A stretch of 64,000 nucleotides of DNA from Rostratula benghalensis (lineage: Eukaryota; Chordata; Aves; Charadriiformes; Rostratulidae), in the NCBI GenBank assembly GCA_013399305.1, contig VXAI01000028.1:4394175-4458174 (forward strand), read 5' to 3'. Below the pieces are notes generated by a model, which was not told the origin of the DNA, ran no database searches, and worked only from the letters and a program-made list of their open reading frames with translations. Numbering within the stretch: position 1 is the stretch's first letter; the number at the start of each line of letters is the position of its first letter. Shown piece by piece: positions 39,313 through 51,780 of this stretch. A program made the translations under genes and the position numbers.

Positions 39313-40303
39313 GCCTTGATCATTATTGCTTAATTAGCATTGAGAATGTGGGGGGTTTAGGTTTCTTTTCATGCATCCTGTGAATTGCTAGGCTGGGGGT
39401 TTCTTTCATTAACTTGCCCTTTTCAGCCTAGATGGGAGCATGGACTTTCCTTACAGTTTGCAGGTTTGAGAATTTAGTCACAGGGTTAAACCTTTTCAAG
39501 CAATTTGAGTTCCATATGAAAGCACCACCAACAGCCCACATCTGTAGTGCATCAAGAAGTGTTCTTTCCCCCAGCTCTTCTGAAAAACATTGGGTGGCAT
39601 GGGGGCAGTAGCTGGAGTCTGAGAGCAGAGGATGCTGAAAAAGGGCAAGGAGAGTTGGGGGGCAGAGGAGGGAAAGGAAAAGAAAAAAAGGGAAGCTTTG
39701 AGGAGCTGCTGAGAAGTTAGGCACTTCCAATCTCAACAGATTTCTCAGCTGCTGAAGAAATTCTCATGTCATGTGAAATTTTGAAACTTTGGGAAATTTT
39801 TGGACTCCAAGTAGTCTTCAAGGAAACGTCTCACTCAGTCCAAGGGCCCCAATTGCAGCTAAACAAATGTAGTTAATTAAAAAGAAGGGCAACAGCCATT
39901 CAGACTGTAGCCTTCCTTTCCCAATCCTGGAGGAGAGGAAGACAACGTACAAAGTTACCTTTCAAGCATTGTGTGGTGGGACTGAGCTCAGGAGGGCCAT
40001 CCCCACCAGCCATCCCATTCCTGCATCACTATTCCCTATACAGACTAGGTAGAACCTTGGGACTTAACGCTGCACAGGGTACTGAGGTTGCTATGGGGGA
40101 TGTCCCACCATACCAAACTGTGGCTCCAGCTACACATAGTGATGGATAGAGCTTCACCCCAGAGATGCAGGCAATGCATGTCTGCATATCTTCAGGCACA
40201 CCATGGTTATAACGTTGATTTATTTGTTATGTATGTAGACTTCAGTATATTTTGAGAAGAAAATTAATTTTAAAAAGGAAATATTAAGTTTTCTGATCTA
40301 AAC

Positions 40304-40378
40304 AATGTCTTAATATACTTTTTTGCATGACTCTTCTGCTCCAAATGTCTTAATATTTTTTGCATGACTGTTGTTCTG
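40304..40378. repeat. ~40-bp imperfect tandem duplication
   Basis: Two copies begin at 40304 and 40344. Each carries aatgtcttaatat, then a T run, then ttgcatgact, then a CT/GT-rich tail. The second copy lacks 3 bases in the T run and has a few substitutions. This is a local duplication of ordinary unique sequence. Confidence 0.85.
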
Positions 40379-42867
40379 AAAAGGTTTTGTAGAACTCTGT
40401 TGGGGGAGGCTATTGGAGCTGTTTTAGCCACGTTTTCCTAGCTAGTTCTGCTTGTCTCATTCTGCACAGATCTCATCACTTGTTCATGCTGGTTTGGGAA
40501 TCTCTGCCCAAGTCTCATTGGAGGTCTTTTTGTTCCCACATATTTAAGTGAAAATAGTAGCAATCTGAGCTTTTGTTTAGGACCAGTAGGTACAAAACAG
40601 TTTCATGCCTTGAAGCAAAAACCCCTTCTCCTAAATAAATATTTGGCCTCATATGACTTTGGTGAAAATATAGAAATATGCAGGATGTGCACTTTGGTCC
40701 TTAAAGTGCTACTCTTTTTACTTTCATACCTAGCTATCCCATTTAGTACTTTAGCCCTGCAGAGGTACAATGGTTCAAGATGAATGAAAAGTTTTGTTCA
40801 GAACTACAGATTTCCAGCAGAACTGAGGTCTTCATTTTGTTTGCAAACTTCACTTTTAGTCGTGATTAAGCCTAAAAAAAATAAAAATAAAAATAAAAAA
40901 ATCCAGGCTTGGATGTTTGAGATGCCACACTTCTCTCAGCTTAGTAAAAACCATTTGTTTGAGGAAAGTTGATATTGTAAAAGGAATACCTGCTTATTTT
41001 TTAGTTTGAAGAGCATGTGTTTTGGAACAGAAATGTATTTGCATTTTCGTTAGGTCAACTACCTGTGTAGTTATACTCTTTAAATTTTGCCGGAAAAAAC
41101 AAATTGATGCATACAATATCATATATAAATCAATACAAGTAATTAACTCTAGTTATTTTGGAAATAGCTTTTCAAAGGCATAGAACCCACTGTAACTGAA
41201 ATAACTCCACCCAACCAGATAGTATTTATAATTAATTTAATAGATATAAAAAAATATGACTAGTTTTGACCTTAACCCTAATCAACATTAAATCTAATCC
41301 TCCTTTCAACTCTTTCCTTAACAATGGAAAAAAGCTTTTGACAGAGTCAATGGCACCTATATATTTTAGACTCTGTATAAAGTGCACTGGAATGTTTTCA
41401 TCCAAATCTTATTCTTGTAACTGATCTCCAACAGCCAATATATGACCAATGTCAAATGATAAAAGGCATAAAAAAGGGGAGAGGGAATAGAAAAAGAGTC
41501 ATTATGCAGATGACATAAATATCCATTAATGAGAGACATTCCTTTGTACATTCAAGTTCATAGCAAAGTTCCACACTGAATAGGTCTCAGGGGATTTAAG
41601 GCTTTTTTACACATATTTTTGCATGGTTGTATTCTTACTAAAGAACAAAAATAAGAGACCTGTATAAAACAAAGGGGCTATAGCCCTTAATAGATAAGAT
41701 CAAAACAAAATCTATGGGAAAAAATGTCTCTGCTTGCTTGGGAGACAAAACAACATCATAAATATTGAGGAATTGTATTTTGCTGTAATCAAAACAATCG
41801 GAGTAGAAATCTGAAACTACAGAGTCACCAGAACAATTTCTGAAAAAAAAAAGAAGTTAAAGCATCAAAGGAAATGAAGCTTAAGATGAGTGGTCACAAA
41901 TGTGTGTTAATGGCCCATACTGACTTCGTGCACCCCTAAGCCCAGCTGTCTCACTGGCATCACTAGTAAAGCCAAAGCTGGTGGAAGCATGTGGGTACAC
42001 ACCCATGGGGATTCCCACACTGAGAAGTCTGGTGAGCTTCATGGCTCCATCCTCCTGGCCTTTGGCCCTCTTAATGTCTTCTGTTTGCCTTGCCTTACCT
42101 CTTAGTCTGTAAGACTGAGCTTTTCAGATATGTTTAGGCACCTTTCATAAAAGTCATGGACATCTCCCTGAAACCCTGATGACAGAGAATCAGATTGATA
42201 ATGTGGCAGAAAAGTTGTAGCCCAATTACACCCTGACTTGCCTGAGCCCTCTGGTACAGGAAGATGAGTAAGAAACAGTAAAAAATAACTGTAGAGGAAG
42301 GCAAATCTTTGAGGTTTTAACACATATAATGTCATGAATAGGAGCTGTCCCTCTGCATTTGATTGCCCCATAGCCTTGAAACTTCCAGTGCACCTGCTGG
42401 CAGCTGGGTCTAAATTCACTTAGAAGTCTTGGTAGAGAATTATTCAGATCAGTTATGGGGGAATTCAAAACAGGCTTTAGCTTCATTTTTCAAATTTGCA
42501 AATCGGGGTCTGGATCCTGGTGAAAGTCTAAAGTGAAAACACTATGGGAACAAACTTGTATAGTTTTATCCATATTAGGTAACTACTTTGTTTCCCAGTT
42601 GCAGTGACATGAGATTTGATTGGGGTTTTGCAAGTCTATGAGCCAAAATATGGAATTATCCTAGAGTTTACTGAAGATGCTACAGGCTGTAATTCATTTT
42701 AACTAACCTAATTCCCATTTTAAAAATTGCATAATGGTCAGGAAAGCTGGGCCAAAATTCATTTAGTTGCAGTCTGGTTTGAAGAAGAATTGGAACTCCC
42801 AGTATTACACTCCTGGATTGTGATGACATTACAGTACAGAATAGAAGGCACTACATAAAATTGTGTA

Positions 42868-42916
42868 CTCACTGAAGTCAATGGAAGACTTGCATTCAAC
42901 TGAAATGAGGCCAGAG
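42868..42916. mobile_element. Possible old interspersed repeat relic
   Basis: The string actcactgaagtcaatgga, followed by an antisense-like tgcattcaactgaaatgagg, recalls old sauropsid repeats with 'cactgaagtcaatgg' and 'aggcc' ends. Short and decayed, identified from memory only. Confidence 0.3.
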
Positions 42917-43458
42917 TTTTATTCTGTACCTAAGAGAACAGATTAAATCTTTCCTAATCCACTCAACCCTGGAGAAAACTTTCATTCTGGTTATTGAGAT
43001 CACTAAAGTGTTTCTGCTCTCCAGCTTCCTTTCTGCTCACCTTGAAGGAATCTGCTCAAAAAGCATGATAGAGACTATATGGCTATTTGATACAGTTAGT
43101 GAAAGGACAGTAAAGCAGAGATGATGTGAATCAGGGCTTCTATTTTTTAGTCTCACTTCTGCTGGTGGCAAAGCAGATCTACATCTAAGCTGTGACGTGG
43201 ATTTCCTTGTCCTGTACCTGTCCAGACCAGAGATGTAGTGGAGAAGGTCTCTGGCTCTGATTTTTTTTCCAATAGGCTATTGAGACATGGTCTCACAGCG
43301 CAAAGTATTATTTCTGAGCTGGGAAAAAAAGACAAGGCTCCAGTTCTTATGCAGTGCAGTGGTCTGTCTCATTTGGTTAAAAAATGTAACTGAAATAGAG
43401 AATAGGATTATGGGGGCCTGAAGTCACCATAGCAGGCTGGTATCAAGGAAAGGGAACA

Positions 43459-44068
43459 ATAGAATCACAGACTATCAGGGATTGGAAAGGACCTTGAAAG
43501 ATCATCCAGTCCAATCCCCCTGCCAGAGTAGGAACACCTAGATCAGGTCACACAGGAACATGTCCAGGTGGCTTTTGAGTATCTCCAGAGAAGGAGACTC
43601 CACAGCCTCTCTGAACAGCCTGTTCCAGTGTTCCATCACCCTCACTGTGAAGAAGTTTTTCCTCATATGTAAGTGGAACCTCCTATGTTCCATCTGGCGC
43701 CCACTGCCCCTTGTCCTGTCATTGGCCATCACTGAGAAGTGCCTGGCTCCATCCTCCTGACACTCACCCTTTACGTATTTATAAACATTCATGAGGTCAC
43801 CCCTCAGTCTCCTCCAAGCTGAAGAGACCCAGCTCCCTCAGCCTTTCCTCCTATGGGAGATGCTCCACTCCCTTAATCATCTTTGTAGCCCTTCCCTGGA
43901 CTCTCTCAAGCAGTTCCCTGTCCTTCTTGAACTGAGGGGCCCAGAACTGGCCACAATATTCCAGATGGGGTCTCACCAGGGCAGAGTAGAGGAGAAGGAG
44001 AACCTGTCTCAACCTACTAATCACATGCCTTCTAATACACCCCAGAATGAAACCATTCCTTGCAGTCT
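43459..44068 (-). mobile_element. CR1 non-LTR retrotransposon, 5'-truncated
   Basis: This is the 3' end of a CR1 LINE in reverse orientation, about 610 bp of an element that is several kb when full length. Read on the minus strand it encodes the C-terminal part of the CR1 reverse transcriptase protein. Recognisable CR1 segments are [23 protein letters not shown] and ATKMIKG (43851-44068), then [24 protein letters not shown] and EHWNRL (43538-43792). The frame is broken by a TAG at 43851-43853 and by what looks like a 5-base deletion near 43811 relative to the family, so no product is made. The 3' terminus is at 43459, where the plus strand reads atagaatcacag, matching the CR1 terminal octamer. 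Target-site duplications are not expected for CR1. The sequence belongs to one of the younger avian CR1 groups; I cannot assign the subfamily. Confidence 0.95.
43538..44068 (-). pseudogene. Broken CR1 reverse transcriptase C-terminus
   Basis: Two minus-strand open segments in different frames (within 43851-44068 and 43538-43792) together cover the end of the CR1 ORF2 protein, beyond the catalytic reverse-transcriptase motifs. The catalytic YxDD region and the endonuclease are missing through 5' truncation. An in-frame TAG (43851-43853) and a small deletion separate the two segments. It cannot act on its own. Homology to CR1 is clear; subfamily and age would need a consensus comparison. Confidence 0.9.
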
Positions 44069-45519
44069 TCTGATTCCTCATCTTTCTTGTAAAATAATTA
44101 TGAAATATCTTAGCACATGTATGGTCCATTTGAACCTAGACATTTTAGTAAAAATAGTAGATAGGTATGGTGAAACACCTACTTGTCGTTGGAAATCTGC
44201 CCCTGCTTATTCAGTAGTGGTCAAAATTCCGGATTTGGGAATTTTTTTTCCCCATTTACTTATGTTTTGGAAGAAAAAAGTCATCTTTGTCATCTATACA
44301 TGGTCTGAAAACCAGCTGTTATCATCACTTGGTTATTGCTCTGCTGGTACAACATGTTTTGTTTATTAAAGAAAAGACATGGTTGAAATTAGATCTGTGT
44401 GATACATGTCATCAAGCTTTATGTACTTCCAAATAATAAGCAGTTTGCAAAGCGTGACTTGAGCTTGTGGGCTACAGCTTAGTGTCACTTTAATATAGGT
44501 TTTGGAACACAAGTGGCACTGTAGTATCTGTGTCATGAAGTAGGAAAGCACCTCTGAGAAATGTTATTAAAAAAGACATATTTCATATGCTACTTTCCTT
44601 TGTTAGGAAAGATGGACTCTGTCTCGTGGCAGCTGTAGTTTAAGTAAACATCAACTCTGGCCCAAATTTCATAACCATCATTTCCTCAAAGCTAGCAGCA
44701 CTAAACCAAAATATAGTTTTATTTGGCTAACCCCAAAGTAGGATGTGGTTGCCAGCCTCTGAAGCCACATGATCAAGTTTCAAGTAGACGCCACCAGAGC
44801 TATGCCGTTGTCTTAATCAGGGAAGTCATGAATACGTTACTCCCAAGGCCATCATTATGTTTAACAAACAAATGTAACCATAACAACAGGTACACTAAAA
44901 CTAAAGCCCACATGCTCCTTGTACTGCAGCATGGCAGTCCAGGAGGAGTGCCATAACACTGCTGGGCTGAGGAGGTAAAGAGATGCTAGAAAGTGATGAT
45001 TGCCAAGGGAAAAGGCTAACTCATTTCTATACTTCCCATTCTTCTGTAAGCACTGTGCTGCCAGTCATGGAGTACAAGCCCAAGACAGAAGCTGTCTGGA
45101 GGAGTTTCACCTGAGCCCAGGCAAAAAGTGTTTTTTTCCCAAAGATGGAGACATAAAAATGAGTGATGTGCTTACTTGCTCCTATCTTTCTGCACATGCA
45201 AAGCGTGAGTGTTCAGATACCTTTGTCCAACCTCCCACCAACTGATTCATGTGGGCAAAGGGCAAGAGCTTTAGGATGGTGCCAATGCAAGTGCCAGATC
45301 CTCCTGGTATTAATGGCTGCTGTTTCATTGGTCGCAGTGGAAATAAGCTGATTTTGTCTGACTGAGAACATGGTTCTTTAGGCTTTTCTGTTCTCACTTT
45401 CTCCCCACCCGCTTTGCTTTTCCTTTTATATTGCAAACACCTCAGTGAGATGAAGGGATGAACAGATGATAGAGTCAGTGCCCCTAGTTAATGACCAGCA
45501 CTATATTCACAACTTCGTT

Positions 45520-45700
45520 TGGTTTTGTTCCTATTCGCTGCTTCAATGGTGCTGATGAGAAGGAATTAATTTTATTGAGGACAACTCAGTGAATTAAATG
45601 AAAAACTGCTCACTTGGCTGGAAAGGCTTTGACAGACGGCACAGCAGCCGGTCAGATTTAAAAAAACTTTACATCTCCTGGACTTGGGGAGAGAAGGAGG
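45520..45700. other. Candidate conserved noncoding element
   Basis: Complex, repeat-free sequence with ggaattaattttattg near 45562-45577 (homeodomain-type core) and scattered CpGs. Texture resembles conserved enhancers. Inference only. Confidence 0.25.
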
Positions 45701-46419
45701 TGAGAGAAAGGAGGGGAGGGAAGGTCATAGCAGATAAGCTGCAAGGCGACTATTTCAAGGCCTCTGAAAAACAACAGAGCAAGCTGCAGTCTCTTATTTT
45801 GATTCATAGGTCTTCTCTCCCTTTTGTTCCTTGATGTGCTAAATCTGTTCCTTAGCCCCCTCATTTCAATAAACAACCAATAAGAAACTAATCATTGTAT
45901 GGTGAATTAGAGAAGAAGAAAAGGTGCTTGGAAGAAATGTTATGGTCGTGGAAGACTCTTATGCATTGTAACCATCTGGTGCACCACAGTTACTGTGAAT
46001 GGGATAATTGAGTCCCAAATAACTTCTTTTGGGTACAAATAATAGCCATCACCCTGATTTGTATTCTTCACAACAGCATCTCCCCATCATTTCACATCAC
46101 ATCTGCACATTTCATTGATTGGGCACTGTGCTACCAATAAGTTACTACACCTAATTAAGCCCACATAATTCTCTTCAAATGAGCAGAAAAGTTTGTGTAT
46201 AGGCCAAAAAAGAAAAGAGGCTGCAAATGAGACTTTAGTGACTCCACTTTGTATGAGGTATTGAGATTGATGGTGATCCCATGCCACCAAGGTTTTCCTT
46301 CAACATAGGAAAACTGTGAAAGCATTAGGCAGCTCAACAGCTGTGTATAATCTGAGGAAGGCCTGATTTCAGACAAATGTTCTCTTGGAGGTGACTGAAA
46401 CCCCATTGTAGCATAATCG

Positions 46420-46640
46420 CGCTTTTCAGAAAGTGTTACAATTCATTTGGTTTGATTTCTCGGGTGCCTGGCTTTCACGGCATCACTAAAATCTCTGTAA
46501 GAAACAGAGAAATTAAGTCCTCTGCAAAGAAGCATTGTCTTCTCTTCAGGCGTGTTTCACTGAAGTGCTGGGAGAAAGAATTGACAGCAAACAGCCAAAC
46601 ATAAGCCTCGGAGTAAATATTACTGAAAATAAAACCTGAA
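46420..46640. other. Candidate conserved noncoding element
   Basis: Repeat-free, with several CpGs retained in an AT-rich setting (cgcgct, tctcgggtg, cacggc, aggcgtg, cctcgg) and no open frame. CpG retention in isolated unique sequence can indicate constraint. Inference only. Confidence 0.25.
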
Positions 46641-47149
46641 AGATCAGCTTTCCCAATGGAAAGGAATGAGGGTCAAATCTTTAATTTTTTTTCTTTTATG
46701 CTCTGTTTTTCTGCATAATAGCTAAAGCAGGGAAGAGCACATTCCTTCAGTTATGTCACTGTGATACGTTATCATTTCACATGGGTTTTTACTTAGTTTT
46801 GAACTCTCCGCATTGCTGAGTGACAGGCCACTGAGCTTGTCCTGGCAAATAAGCCACCAGGAATGTGCTGGCGAGTCCAGTTGCTCAGGATCAAGCCCAG
46901 AAGCCTTACTGGAATGTGGGGGTCTATGAGAATCACCATAATAAACAAAGAACAGGGTTACAGAGAGAGAAACAACTTAAAAGAAAATGTGACTAAAACC
47001 TCCGTCTTGGTCAAAGGGATTTTTTTTAAAAAAAAAATCAATGTTTTCTCATTCCCTCCGAGCAACTTGAATACGTTTTTCAGAACAAGTGGCAAAATAT
47101 CCCATGAATGCTACAGAGGTCACTTCACACACTTGGTCTGCCCCTCATT

Positions 47150-47720
47150 TGTTTATCTAAATGCTGACAAATTGCAGCATTTTAACAACATATCTCTGGT
47201 ACTGAACTTCATGTGCGTGGCTTGCCCTCTATCATTGAGCTGATAATGAGGCTAAGCATAAAGCCTTCATTCACTGCTGTAAAGCCTTCTGACAGTGATG
47301 AATACCAAGTAGAAGAATTAGGTGGTTTATAGGAGAATATGCTATTGTGTAAAACCTCTACGCCTTTTATCAGCCCTTCTGCTCATTTTCAGTTCCTTCA
47401 CGTAAGCTGCCTCTGCGAGCACTCTAACTAAGCTTTCCTCTTCTGACTTTTGCTTTTAAGGAGGCTGTCTTCCAGAAAGTGCCAGCTAAGATGTTGTATC
47501 AGCAATTATTCCTGGCTATCCACTCTGAAATGCCGGAGACCCCTTTCATTTCACCAGCCGATGATAAACATTGAAAATACTGGTGCCTGAGATGTTTCAC
47601 TGCAAGGTAATTCCTATCTGCAGTCTTGTGCGTGGCATGGCACAGCAGCTGTCTGTCACTGGGAGATCTTTCTTATAACAAAAGCAGCCTTGTCTTAGCA
47701 TTTCTTTGCAAAAGCATCAA
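47150..47720. other. Candidate conserved noncoding element
   Basis: A long complex stretch with retained CpGs and a combined GATA/forkhead-like gataaac at 47563-47569. A pyrimidine stretch ending in AG at 47459-47460 precedes a 37-codon open segment up to a TGA at 47572-47574 (begins EAVFQKVPAKMLYQQ). This could be read as a terminal exon, but I do not recognise the peptide and prefer a noncoding element. Confidence 0.25.
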
Positions 47721-47933
47721 CTAATATCCCTTTTAGATGGGTATGTTTGTAGAAGAGGTGACTCCTGGGACTTTTTTTTTTTTTAGGTTGCTGGCTGCAA
47801 TGGATCAGATTAACATTTCATTGTTCACATCTGAGCTCTGGGCTGATTCTGGGAGCTGAGAGAAATGTTGGGAAAGGATGCTGACAGATCCTGATAGAAT
47901 ATCTAATCTGAATGAACCAAGGACCACCACCTT

Positions 47934-47972
47934 CCCCTCTCCTTCCCTCCCCACTCCCACCCCCCATCCCCC
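47934..47972 (-). other. Strong G-quadruplex motif (C-rich plus strand)
   Basis: The plus strand has six C runs of 4, 3, 4, 3, 6 and 5 bases (47934-47937, 47945-47947, 47949-47952, 47956-47958, 47960-47965, 47968-47972), separated by 7, 1, 3, 1 and 2 bases. On the minus strand these are G runs well within the usual quadruplex rule, so alternative registers are possible. The plus strand could form an i-motif. No promoter or CpG island is apparent nearby. Confidence 0.85.
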
Positions 47973-50900
47973 TCGATTTTATCCTTTGGGCCACATTTTA
48001 TTTGCAAGCTCAGCTCCTGTTCCTGTCTGCCCCAATATACCCCATCCACAAACACAACTGAAGTATTTTACCTCTGAGTAGGGTTTGGATATGTCTGAAT
48101 TTTGGCTGATGGTACTTACGGTCGTGTAAAGATTTGCTCTGAGCATCATCCATGCCAGGACACAAGATGCAGAGGGATGGATGCAAGCCAGTTGGAACAG
48201 AGAAGCTACTGAGCTGCGTTTCCCGTGAAGCATAAGATGCTTTAGTGTGTGTGCTCAGTGCTGTCCTGGGATCCTCACTGCTTTTTTTCCTAGTGTAAAA
48301 GTGGCAGCCAGGTTACCAGCTGAAGACCACAGCTTGCCCACACTTACCTCTCCTCTTCCCATTTTTACCTTTTGGTCAGCTGCTTCCTTTGTCTTCTCGA
48401 TATCTTTTCTCCATGCCTTTCACACCTCTGTGCCCCAGCCTTTCCCCAGCACCTAGATTTACTCTTGGACACTTACTTCTCTGCTTGCTTTTTTAATTTT
48501 TATTGTTGTTTGCCCATGTTGTCCAGATGTATTGTTCTTACTACTCCTTGCACCTCTAGATATGCCACTTTGCTGTCCACTTCCCTTCTCTGCAGAGAAG
48601 CTGGTTTTCTCCTGTCTCTTCTCTGTTGCCAATGCTGGCTCTTGGCTCCCCTCCTGCTCTTGGCTGGCAGCCACTGCGTTACTGGTGGCTCTGGATCCTA
48701 AGAAAGGCTCCTGGAGAGCAGGCATGAGCAGTGATAACTCCTCCCAATTTCCAGAGGTAGTTGGAAGCATCCTGGTTGTTTTCAAAGGTGCTTGTAGCCT
48801 TCAGATAGGGCTGGAAGATGTGGAAGCACTCATTGACCTGCGTGTTTGCTGTCTGCCCATTCTGTTGGCTCTTTCGGAATCTTCTGGTTATTAACTTTAA
48901 TCACTTTGAGATTCCTTTCCTTTCTCTGTCAAGAATATTCCTATCATTTTAACACACATCTCTTTAAAAAAACAACCTAGGGACAGAGAGGGCTATAGCA
49001 TTTTATTAAATATACATGATACTGAGGATACAAAGACACCAGCATGGGATGAATTTACTAATCAAATGCAGACCTGAACTACATTGTAGTAAGACACCGG
49101 AAAGGAGATATCTCTTCAAAAGGTTTATTTTAAATCCAAAAAATTAAGAGAGAGAATGTTGGAATACAGAGGAGTCTAGGGGGTGGCAGGGACAGAAGCT
49201 GGATGCAAGTAGGTGATGCGGAGTCTCAGCCCAGGGCAGAGGCAGTAGTGAAGGGTCCATACTATGTACAGAGTGCTTCCATCAAATTGTCATGCCTGGA
49301 GAGGCAAAACAATGGTTAGAGCTAGGTAAAGCTCAGCCATTTCTCTTACTGCTTCCACTGGAGGAATTTTAGAGATTTTGCAGTGCAGATCCTTTGTTCC
49401 TTAGCCCAAATGTCACCCTGAAACCCATGCTACCAGGCTGTAGTTGTAGCAGCAATAGTGTTTTAAGGAGCTTTCCTTTCAGGTGCTCATTCTCACCCTG
49501 CTGGGCACCTCAGCGTCATCCTGACAACCATTCTTGTGGGCTTATTTAAGTCACATCAATGGATTGACTTGGGTTTATTATTTTCCAGGTTAATTTTTAA
49601 ATCTGGACCCGTTCACTGCCACAGTTTAAAGCACAGCCTCACAAATTGCTGGCTTGTCACAGCTGAGAGGCTGTGGGCTGAGTTCAGTGCTGGGAACCAG
49701 CACGTGGGGTAGGCACAAACTCCGTAAACTGGTGTGGCTCCCGGCCCCCCTGGGCCGCGCTCTGGTTTCTCAGATAGAAGCATAATTGTTTTTGCACAGA
49801 CTTTGGTGGGAAGTTCCAATTCTTATTGTTCATCTTTGCTCTGCCTTTCATTATGAGGGGTGTTGGGTCCCCTCATTGCTGTAATGAAAACCAAGAAAAA
49901 CATAATAATTCAAAGGGAAATATGAAAATGTTCTTCAAAATCAGATGTGTGAAACACTATAGCTAAAAGATACATCTGAAGTGCTGGTTAGAGGATGCTG
50001 GAGTGAAGGCAGCTTAGAAGTTTTCTTTTTTTTGCCTCTTTCCATTATTCTAGGATGAAGTCTCATTTGTGTTTCATGCAGAGTCTATGAGCACTGAGAG
50101 CAGTATTTCTGTACGCTGTGAAGTTGAAGAGAACTATTTTCACTTTAAAACTTTATTTCTTGGAGTGTTTTTTTTTTCTTGGACTCATGAGACATGGGAT
50201 TTGGATGAGGAAACAGCTTTCACCCTGTATTTCTCTCTGTCTTCAGACAGGAAAGTCACATGTTTACAAGTGGGAAAACTGACATAAGCTCCATGGGGCA
50301 GAAACATTCATTCCCTCCCCTCTTCAGAAGACTTTTCCAGATATTGTTGGTTGTTTTTTTCCTTTCTCAGAAAGTGTTGTTGTGTGCCACAAAGCACATT
50401 ACATTTGCTGTGCAAACTTGAGTCACCCCAGAATACCTATAGGTAGATATTCTGCTTCTTTGTTTTTGACCCCATCAAACTAGTTTTCTCACCAGCATCT
50501 TAGTACCTGTTCTGAATATAATCCCCTGAAAATAGATGTGATGAGGACCTGTCTGTATTACATGAGAGGAAACTGACACCACATTTTCAAAGGGGGGGGG
50601 ATGCCTTCTGAAGAGGGCAGGGGGTGGTCTGCAGATCACAGCAGGGCAACTGTGTATGGAAAACCAGCCATTCTTGCTGGCTTCTTATAAGCTGCCCACA
50701 GAGTACAAACAATGCCAGACACATGATGTATGGATTTGATTCATTAAAAAAAAAAAAAAAAGTATTAAAACTCCTTCAAATTGTAAACTAGGTTACATTT
50801 TTCAGACACGGTTCCTGCAACAAATTCTCTTCAGTCTTATTTATGACAAACTAGTGACTTCTGTAAATGTACATGGCTAAGTCCCAAGTGCTCAAGGTTT

Positions 50901-51469
50901 GTTGGAAGAAAGAGTTTCCAACAAAGTTTCTGTTTGTTAAGGGCAGTGGGTTGTCCCTTATATCAATTAAACACAGAGAAAAACTGCCACACATCTGTCA
51001 AAGCAGGTTCCTTTCTCAATTGCTGCCCCCAGCACTTGAAGACAGCAGGGCTGATGGCAGAGTGGTGGCTGGAATAACAAAAATGTGAAGTGCCACCACT
51101 CTGGCTGGACTCTTTTCTCAAAGACAAGCTGGTGCTTCTGGCAGGCATCTCACTCTGCTGTTTTTCCTGTCCTTACTGGTGCTATACTCTGTCTGGTCTC
51201 TCCCTCCAGATGGGCAAGATCTGGCCCTTGGGTGTCAGGGGTGAGGTGGAGTTGAGCAAGAGTTTGGCTCAGTCTCAGGCTTCAGACTGACTCTGCCATT
51301 GCCATTTGTACCAGAAGAGGTAGGCCCTTTCCACAACTGCCCTTCACTTGTTCTCTGCTCCTTCTGCAGCTTGGAAGGGTGGCCTGGAAGTTTAAAATGC
51401 AGGCAAGCCTCCCTCCACTCCTCCCCCTCACTCTTAGCAGCATAGATGTGGTGTAACAGAGACGATTTC

Positions 51470-51780
51470 AAAGGGATTTAATCAATCAGGGTGCCAAAGT
51501 ACTTCATGCAAGAGAATTCTGTGTAATGGGAAAGCCTTTTAATGAGGAGGATGTGTGCAGCAGTGAACAGCTTCAGATTTCACTGCTAGATGTGCAGGAG
51601 AGCAAACCTTGGCGCTGAGGAGCGTGTGACTTCACATCCCCGTGCAGCTCTTAAGGATGTTTAAACTTCAGCAGGTAGTTGGACTCGCAAAATGTTTTAA
51701 AACAGGGAGAAAACTAGATCGTGTATAATGAGCTGTCAGTCGGCAGAAGGCCTCGGCCATGTCTTTTTAGTCTGCTTTGG
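51470..51780. other. Candidate conserved noncoding element
   Basis: Repeat-free complex DNA starting with a tttaatcaatca motif (HOX/PBX-like) near 51478-51489 and keeping several CpGs (ggcgctg, gagcgtg, gtcggc, ctcggcc). Enhancer-like by appearance only. Confidence 0.25.

Larger units (their letters stand above)
39313..43458. other. Unique noncoding DNA, no gene recognised
   Basis: No gene is recognised. Positions 39640-39692 are purine-rich with several G runs. An (AAAAAT)n-like tract lies at 40874-40901. Open frames reach 102-105 codons (39428-39736 minus, 42102-42419 minus) with no familiar translation. The tandem duplication at 40304-40378 and the possible repeat relic at 42868-42916 are listed separately. 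Confidence 0.6.
44069..47933. other. Noncoding DNA with enhancer-like stretches
   Basis: No gene is recognised. The open frame at 46863-47243 plus (126 codons) has no familiar translation and crosses a T8A10 block (47020-47037). The stretches 45520-45700, 46420-46640 and 47150-47720 are listed as candidate conserved elements. A purine-rich run lies at 45687-45724. Confidence 0.5.

Noticed and set aside
43791..44369. 192-codon plus-strand open frame, the longest in the window
   Set aside because: It is mostly the antisense of the CR1 reverse-transcriptase region plus unrelated flank, so it is a shadow and not a gene.
46863..47243. 126-codon plus-strand open frame
   Set aside because: It crosses a T8A10 block giving a Phe/Lys stretch. 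The translation is unfamiliar and the region looks noncoding.
47461..47574. Possible terminal exon after a pyrimidine-AG
   Set aside because: The 37-codon peptide is unfamiliar and an open frame of this length is common by chance. It fits a noncoding element better.
48250..48894. Several overlapping 69-120 codon frames on both strands
   Set aside because: Pyrimidine-rich DNA gives Leu/Ser/Cys-rich translations in several frames at once, as expected by chance.
50592..50624. G-quadruplex candidate around a G9 run
   Set aside because: It needs the G9 run to be split and has a 14-base loop, much weaker than the tracts at 13332 and 47934.
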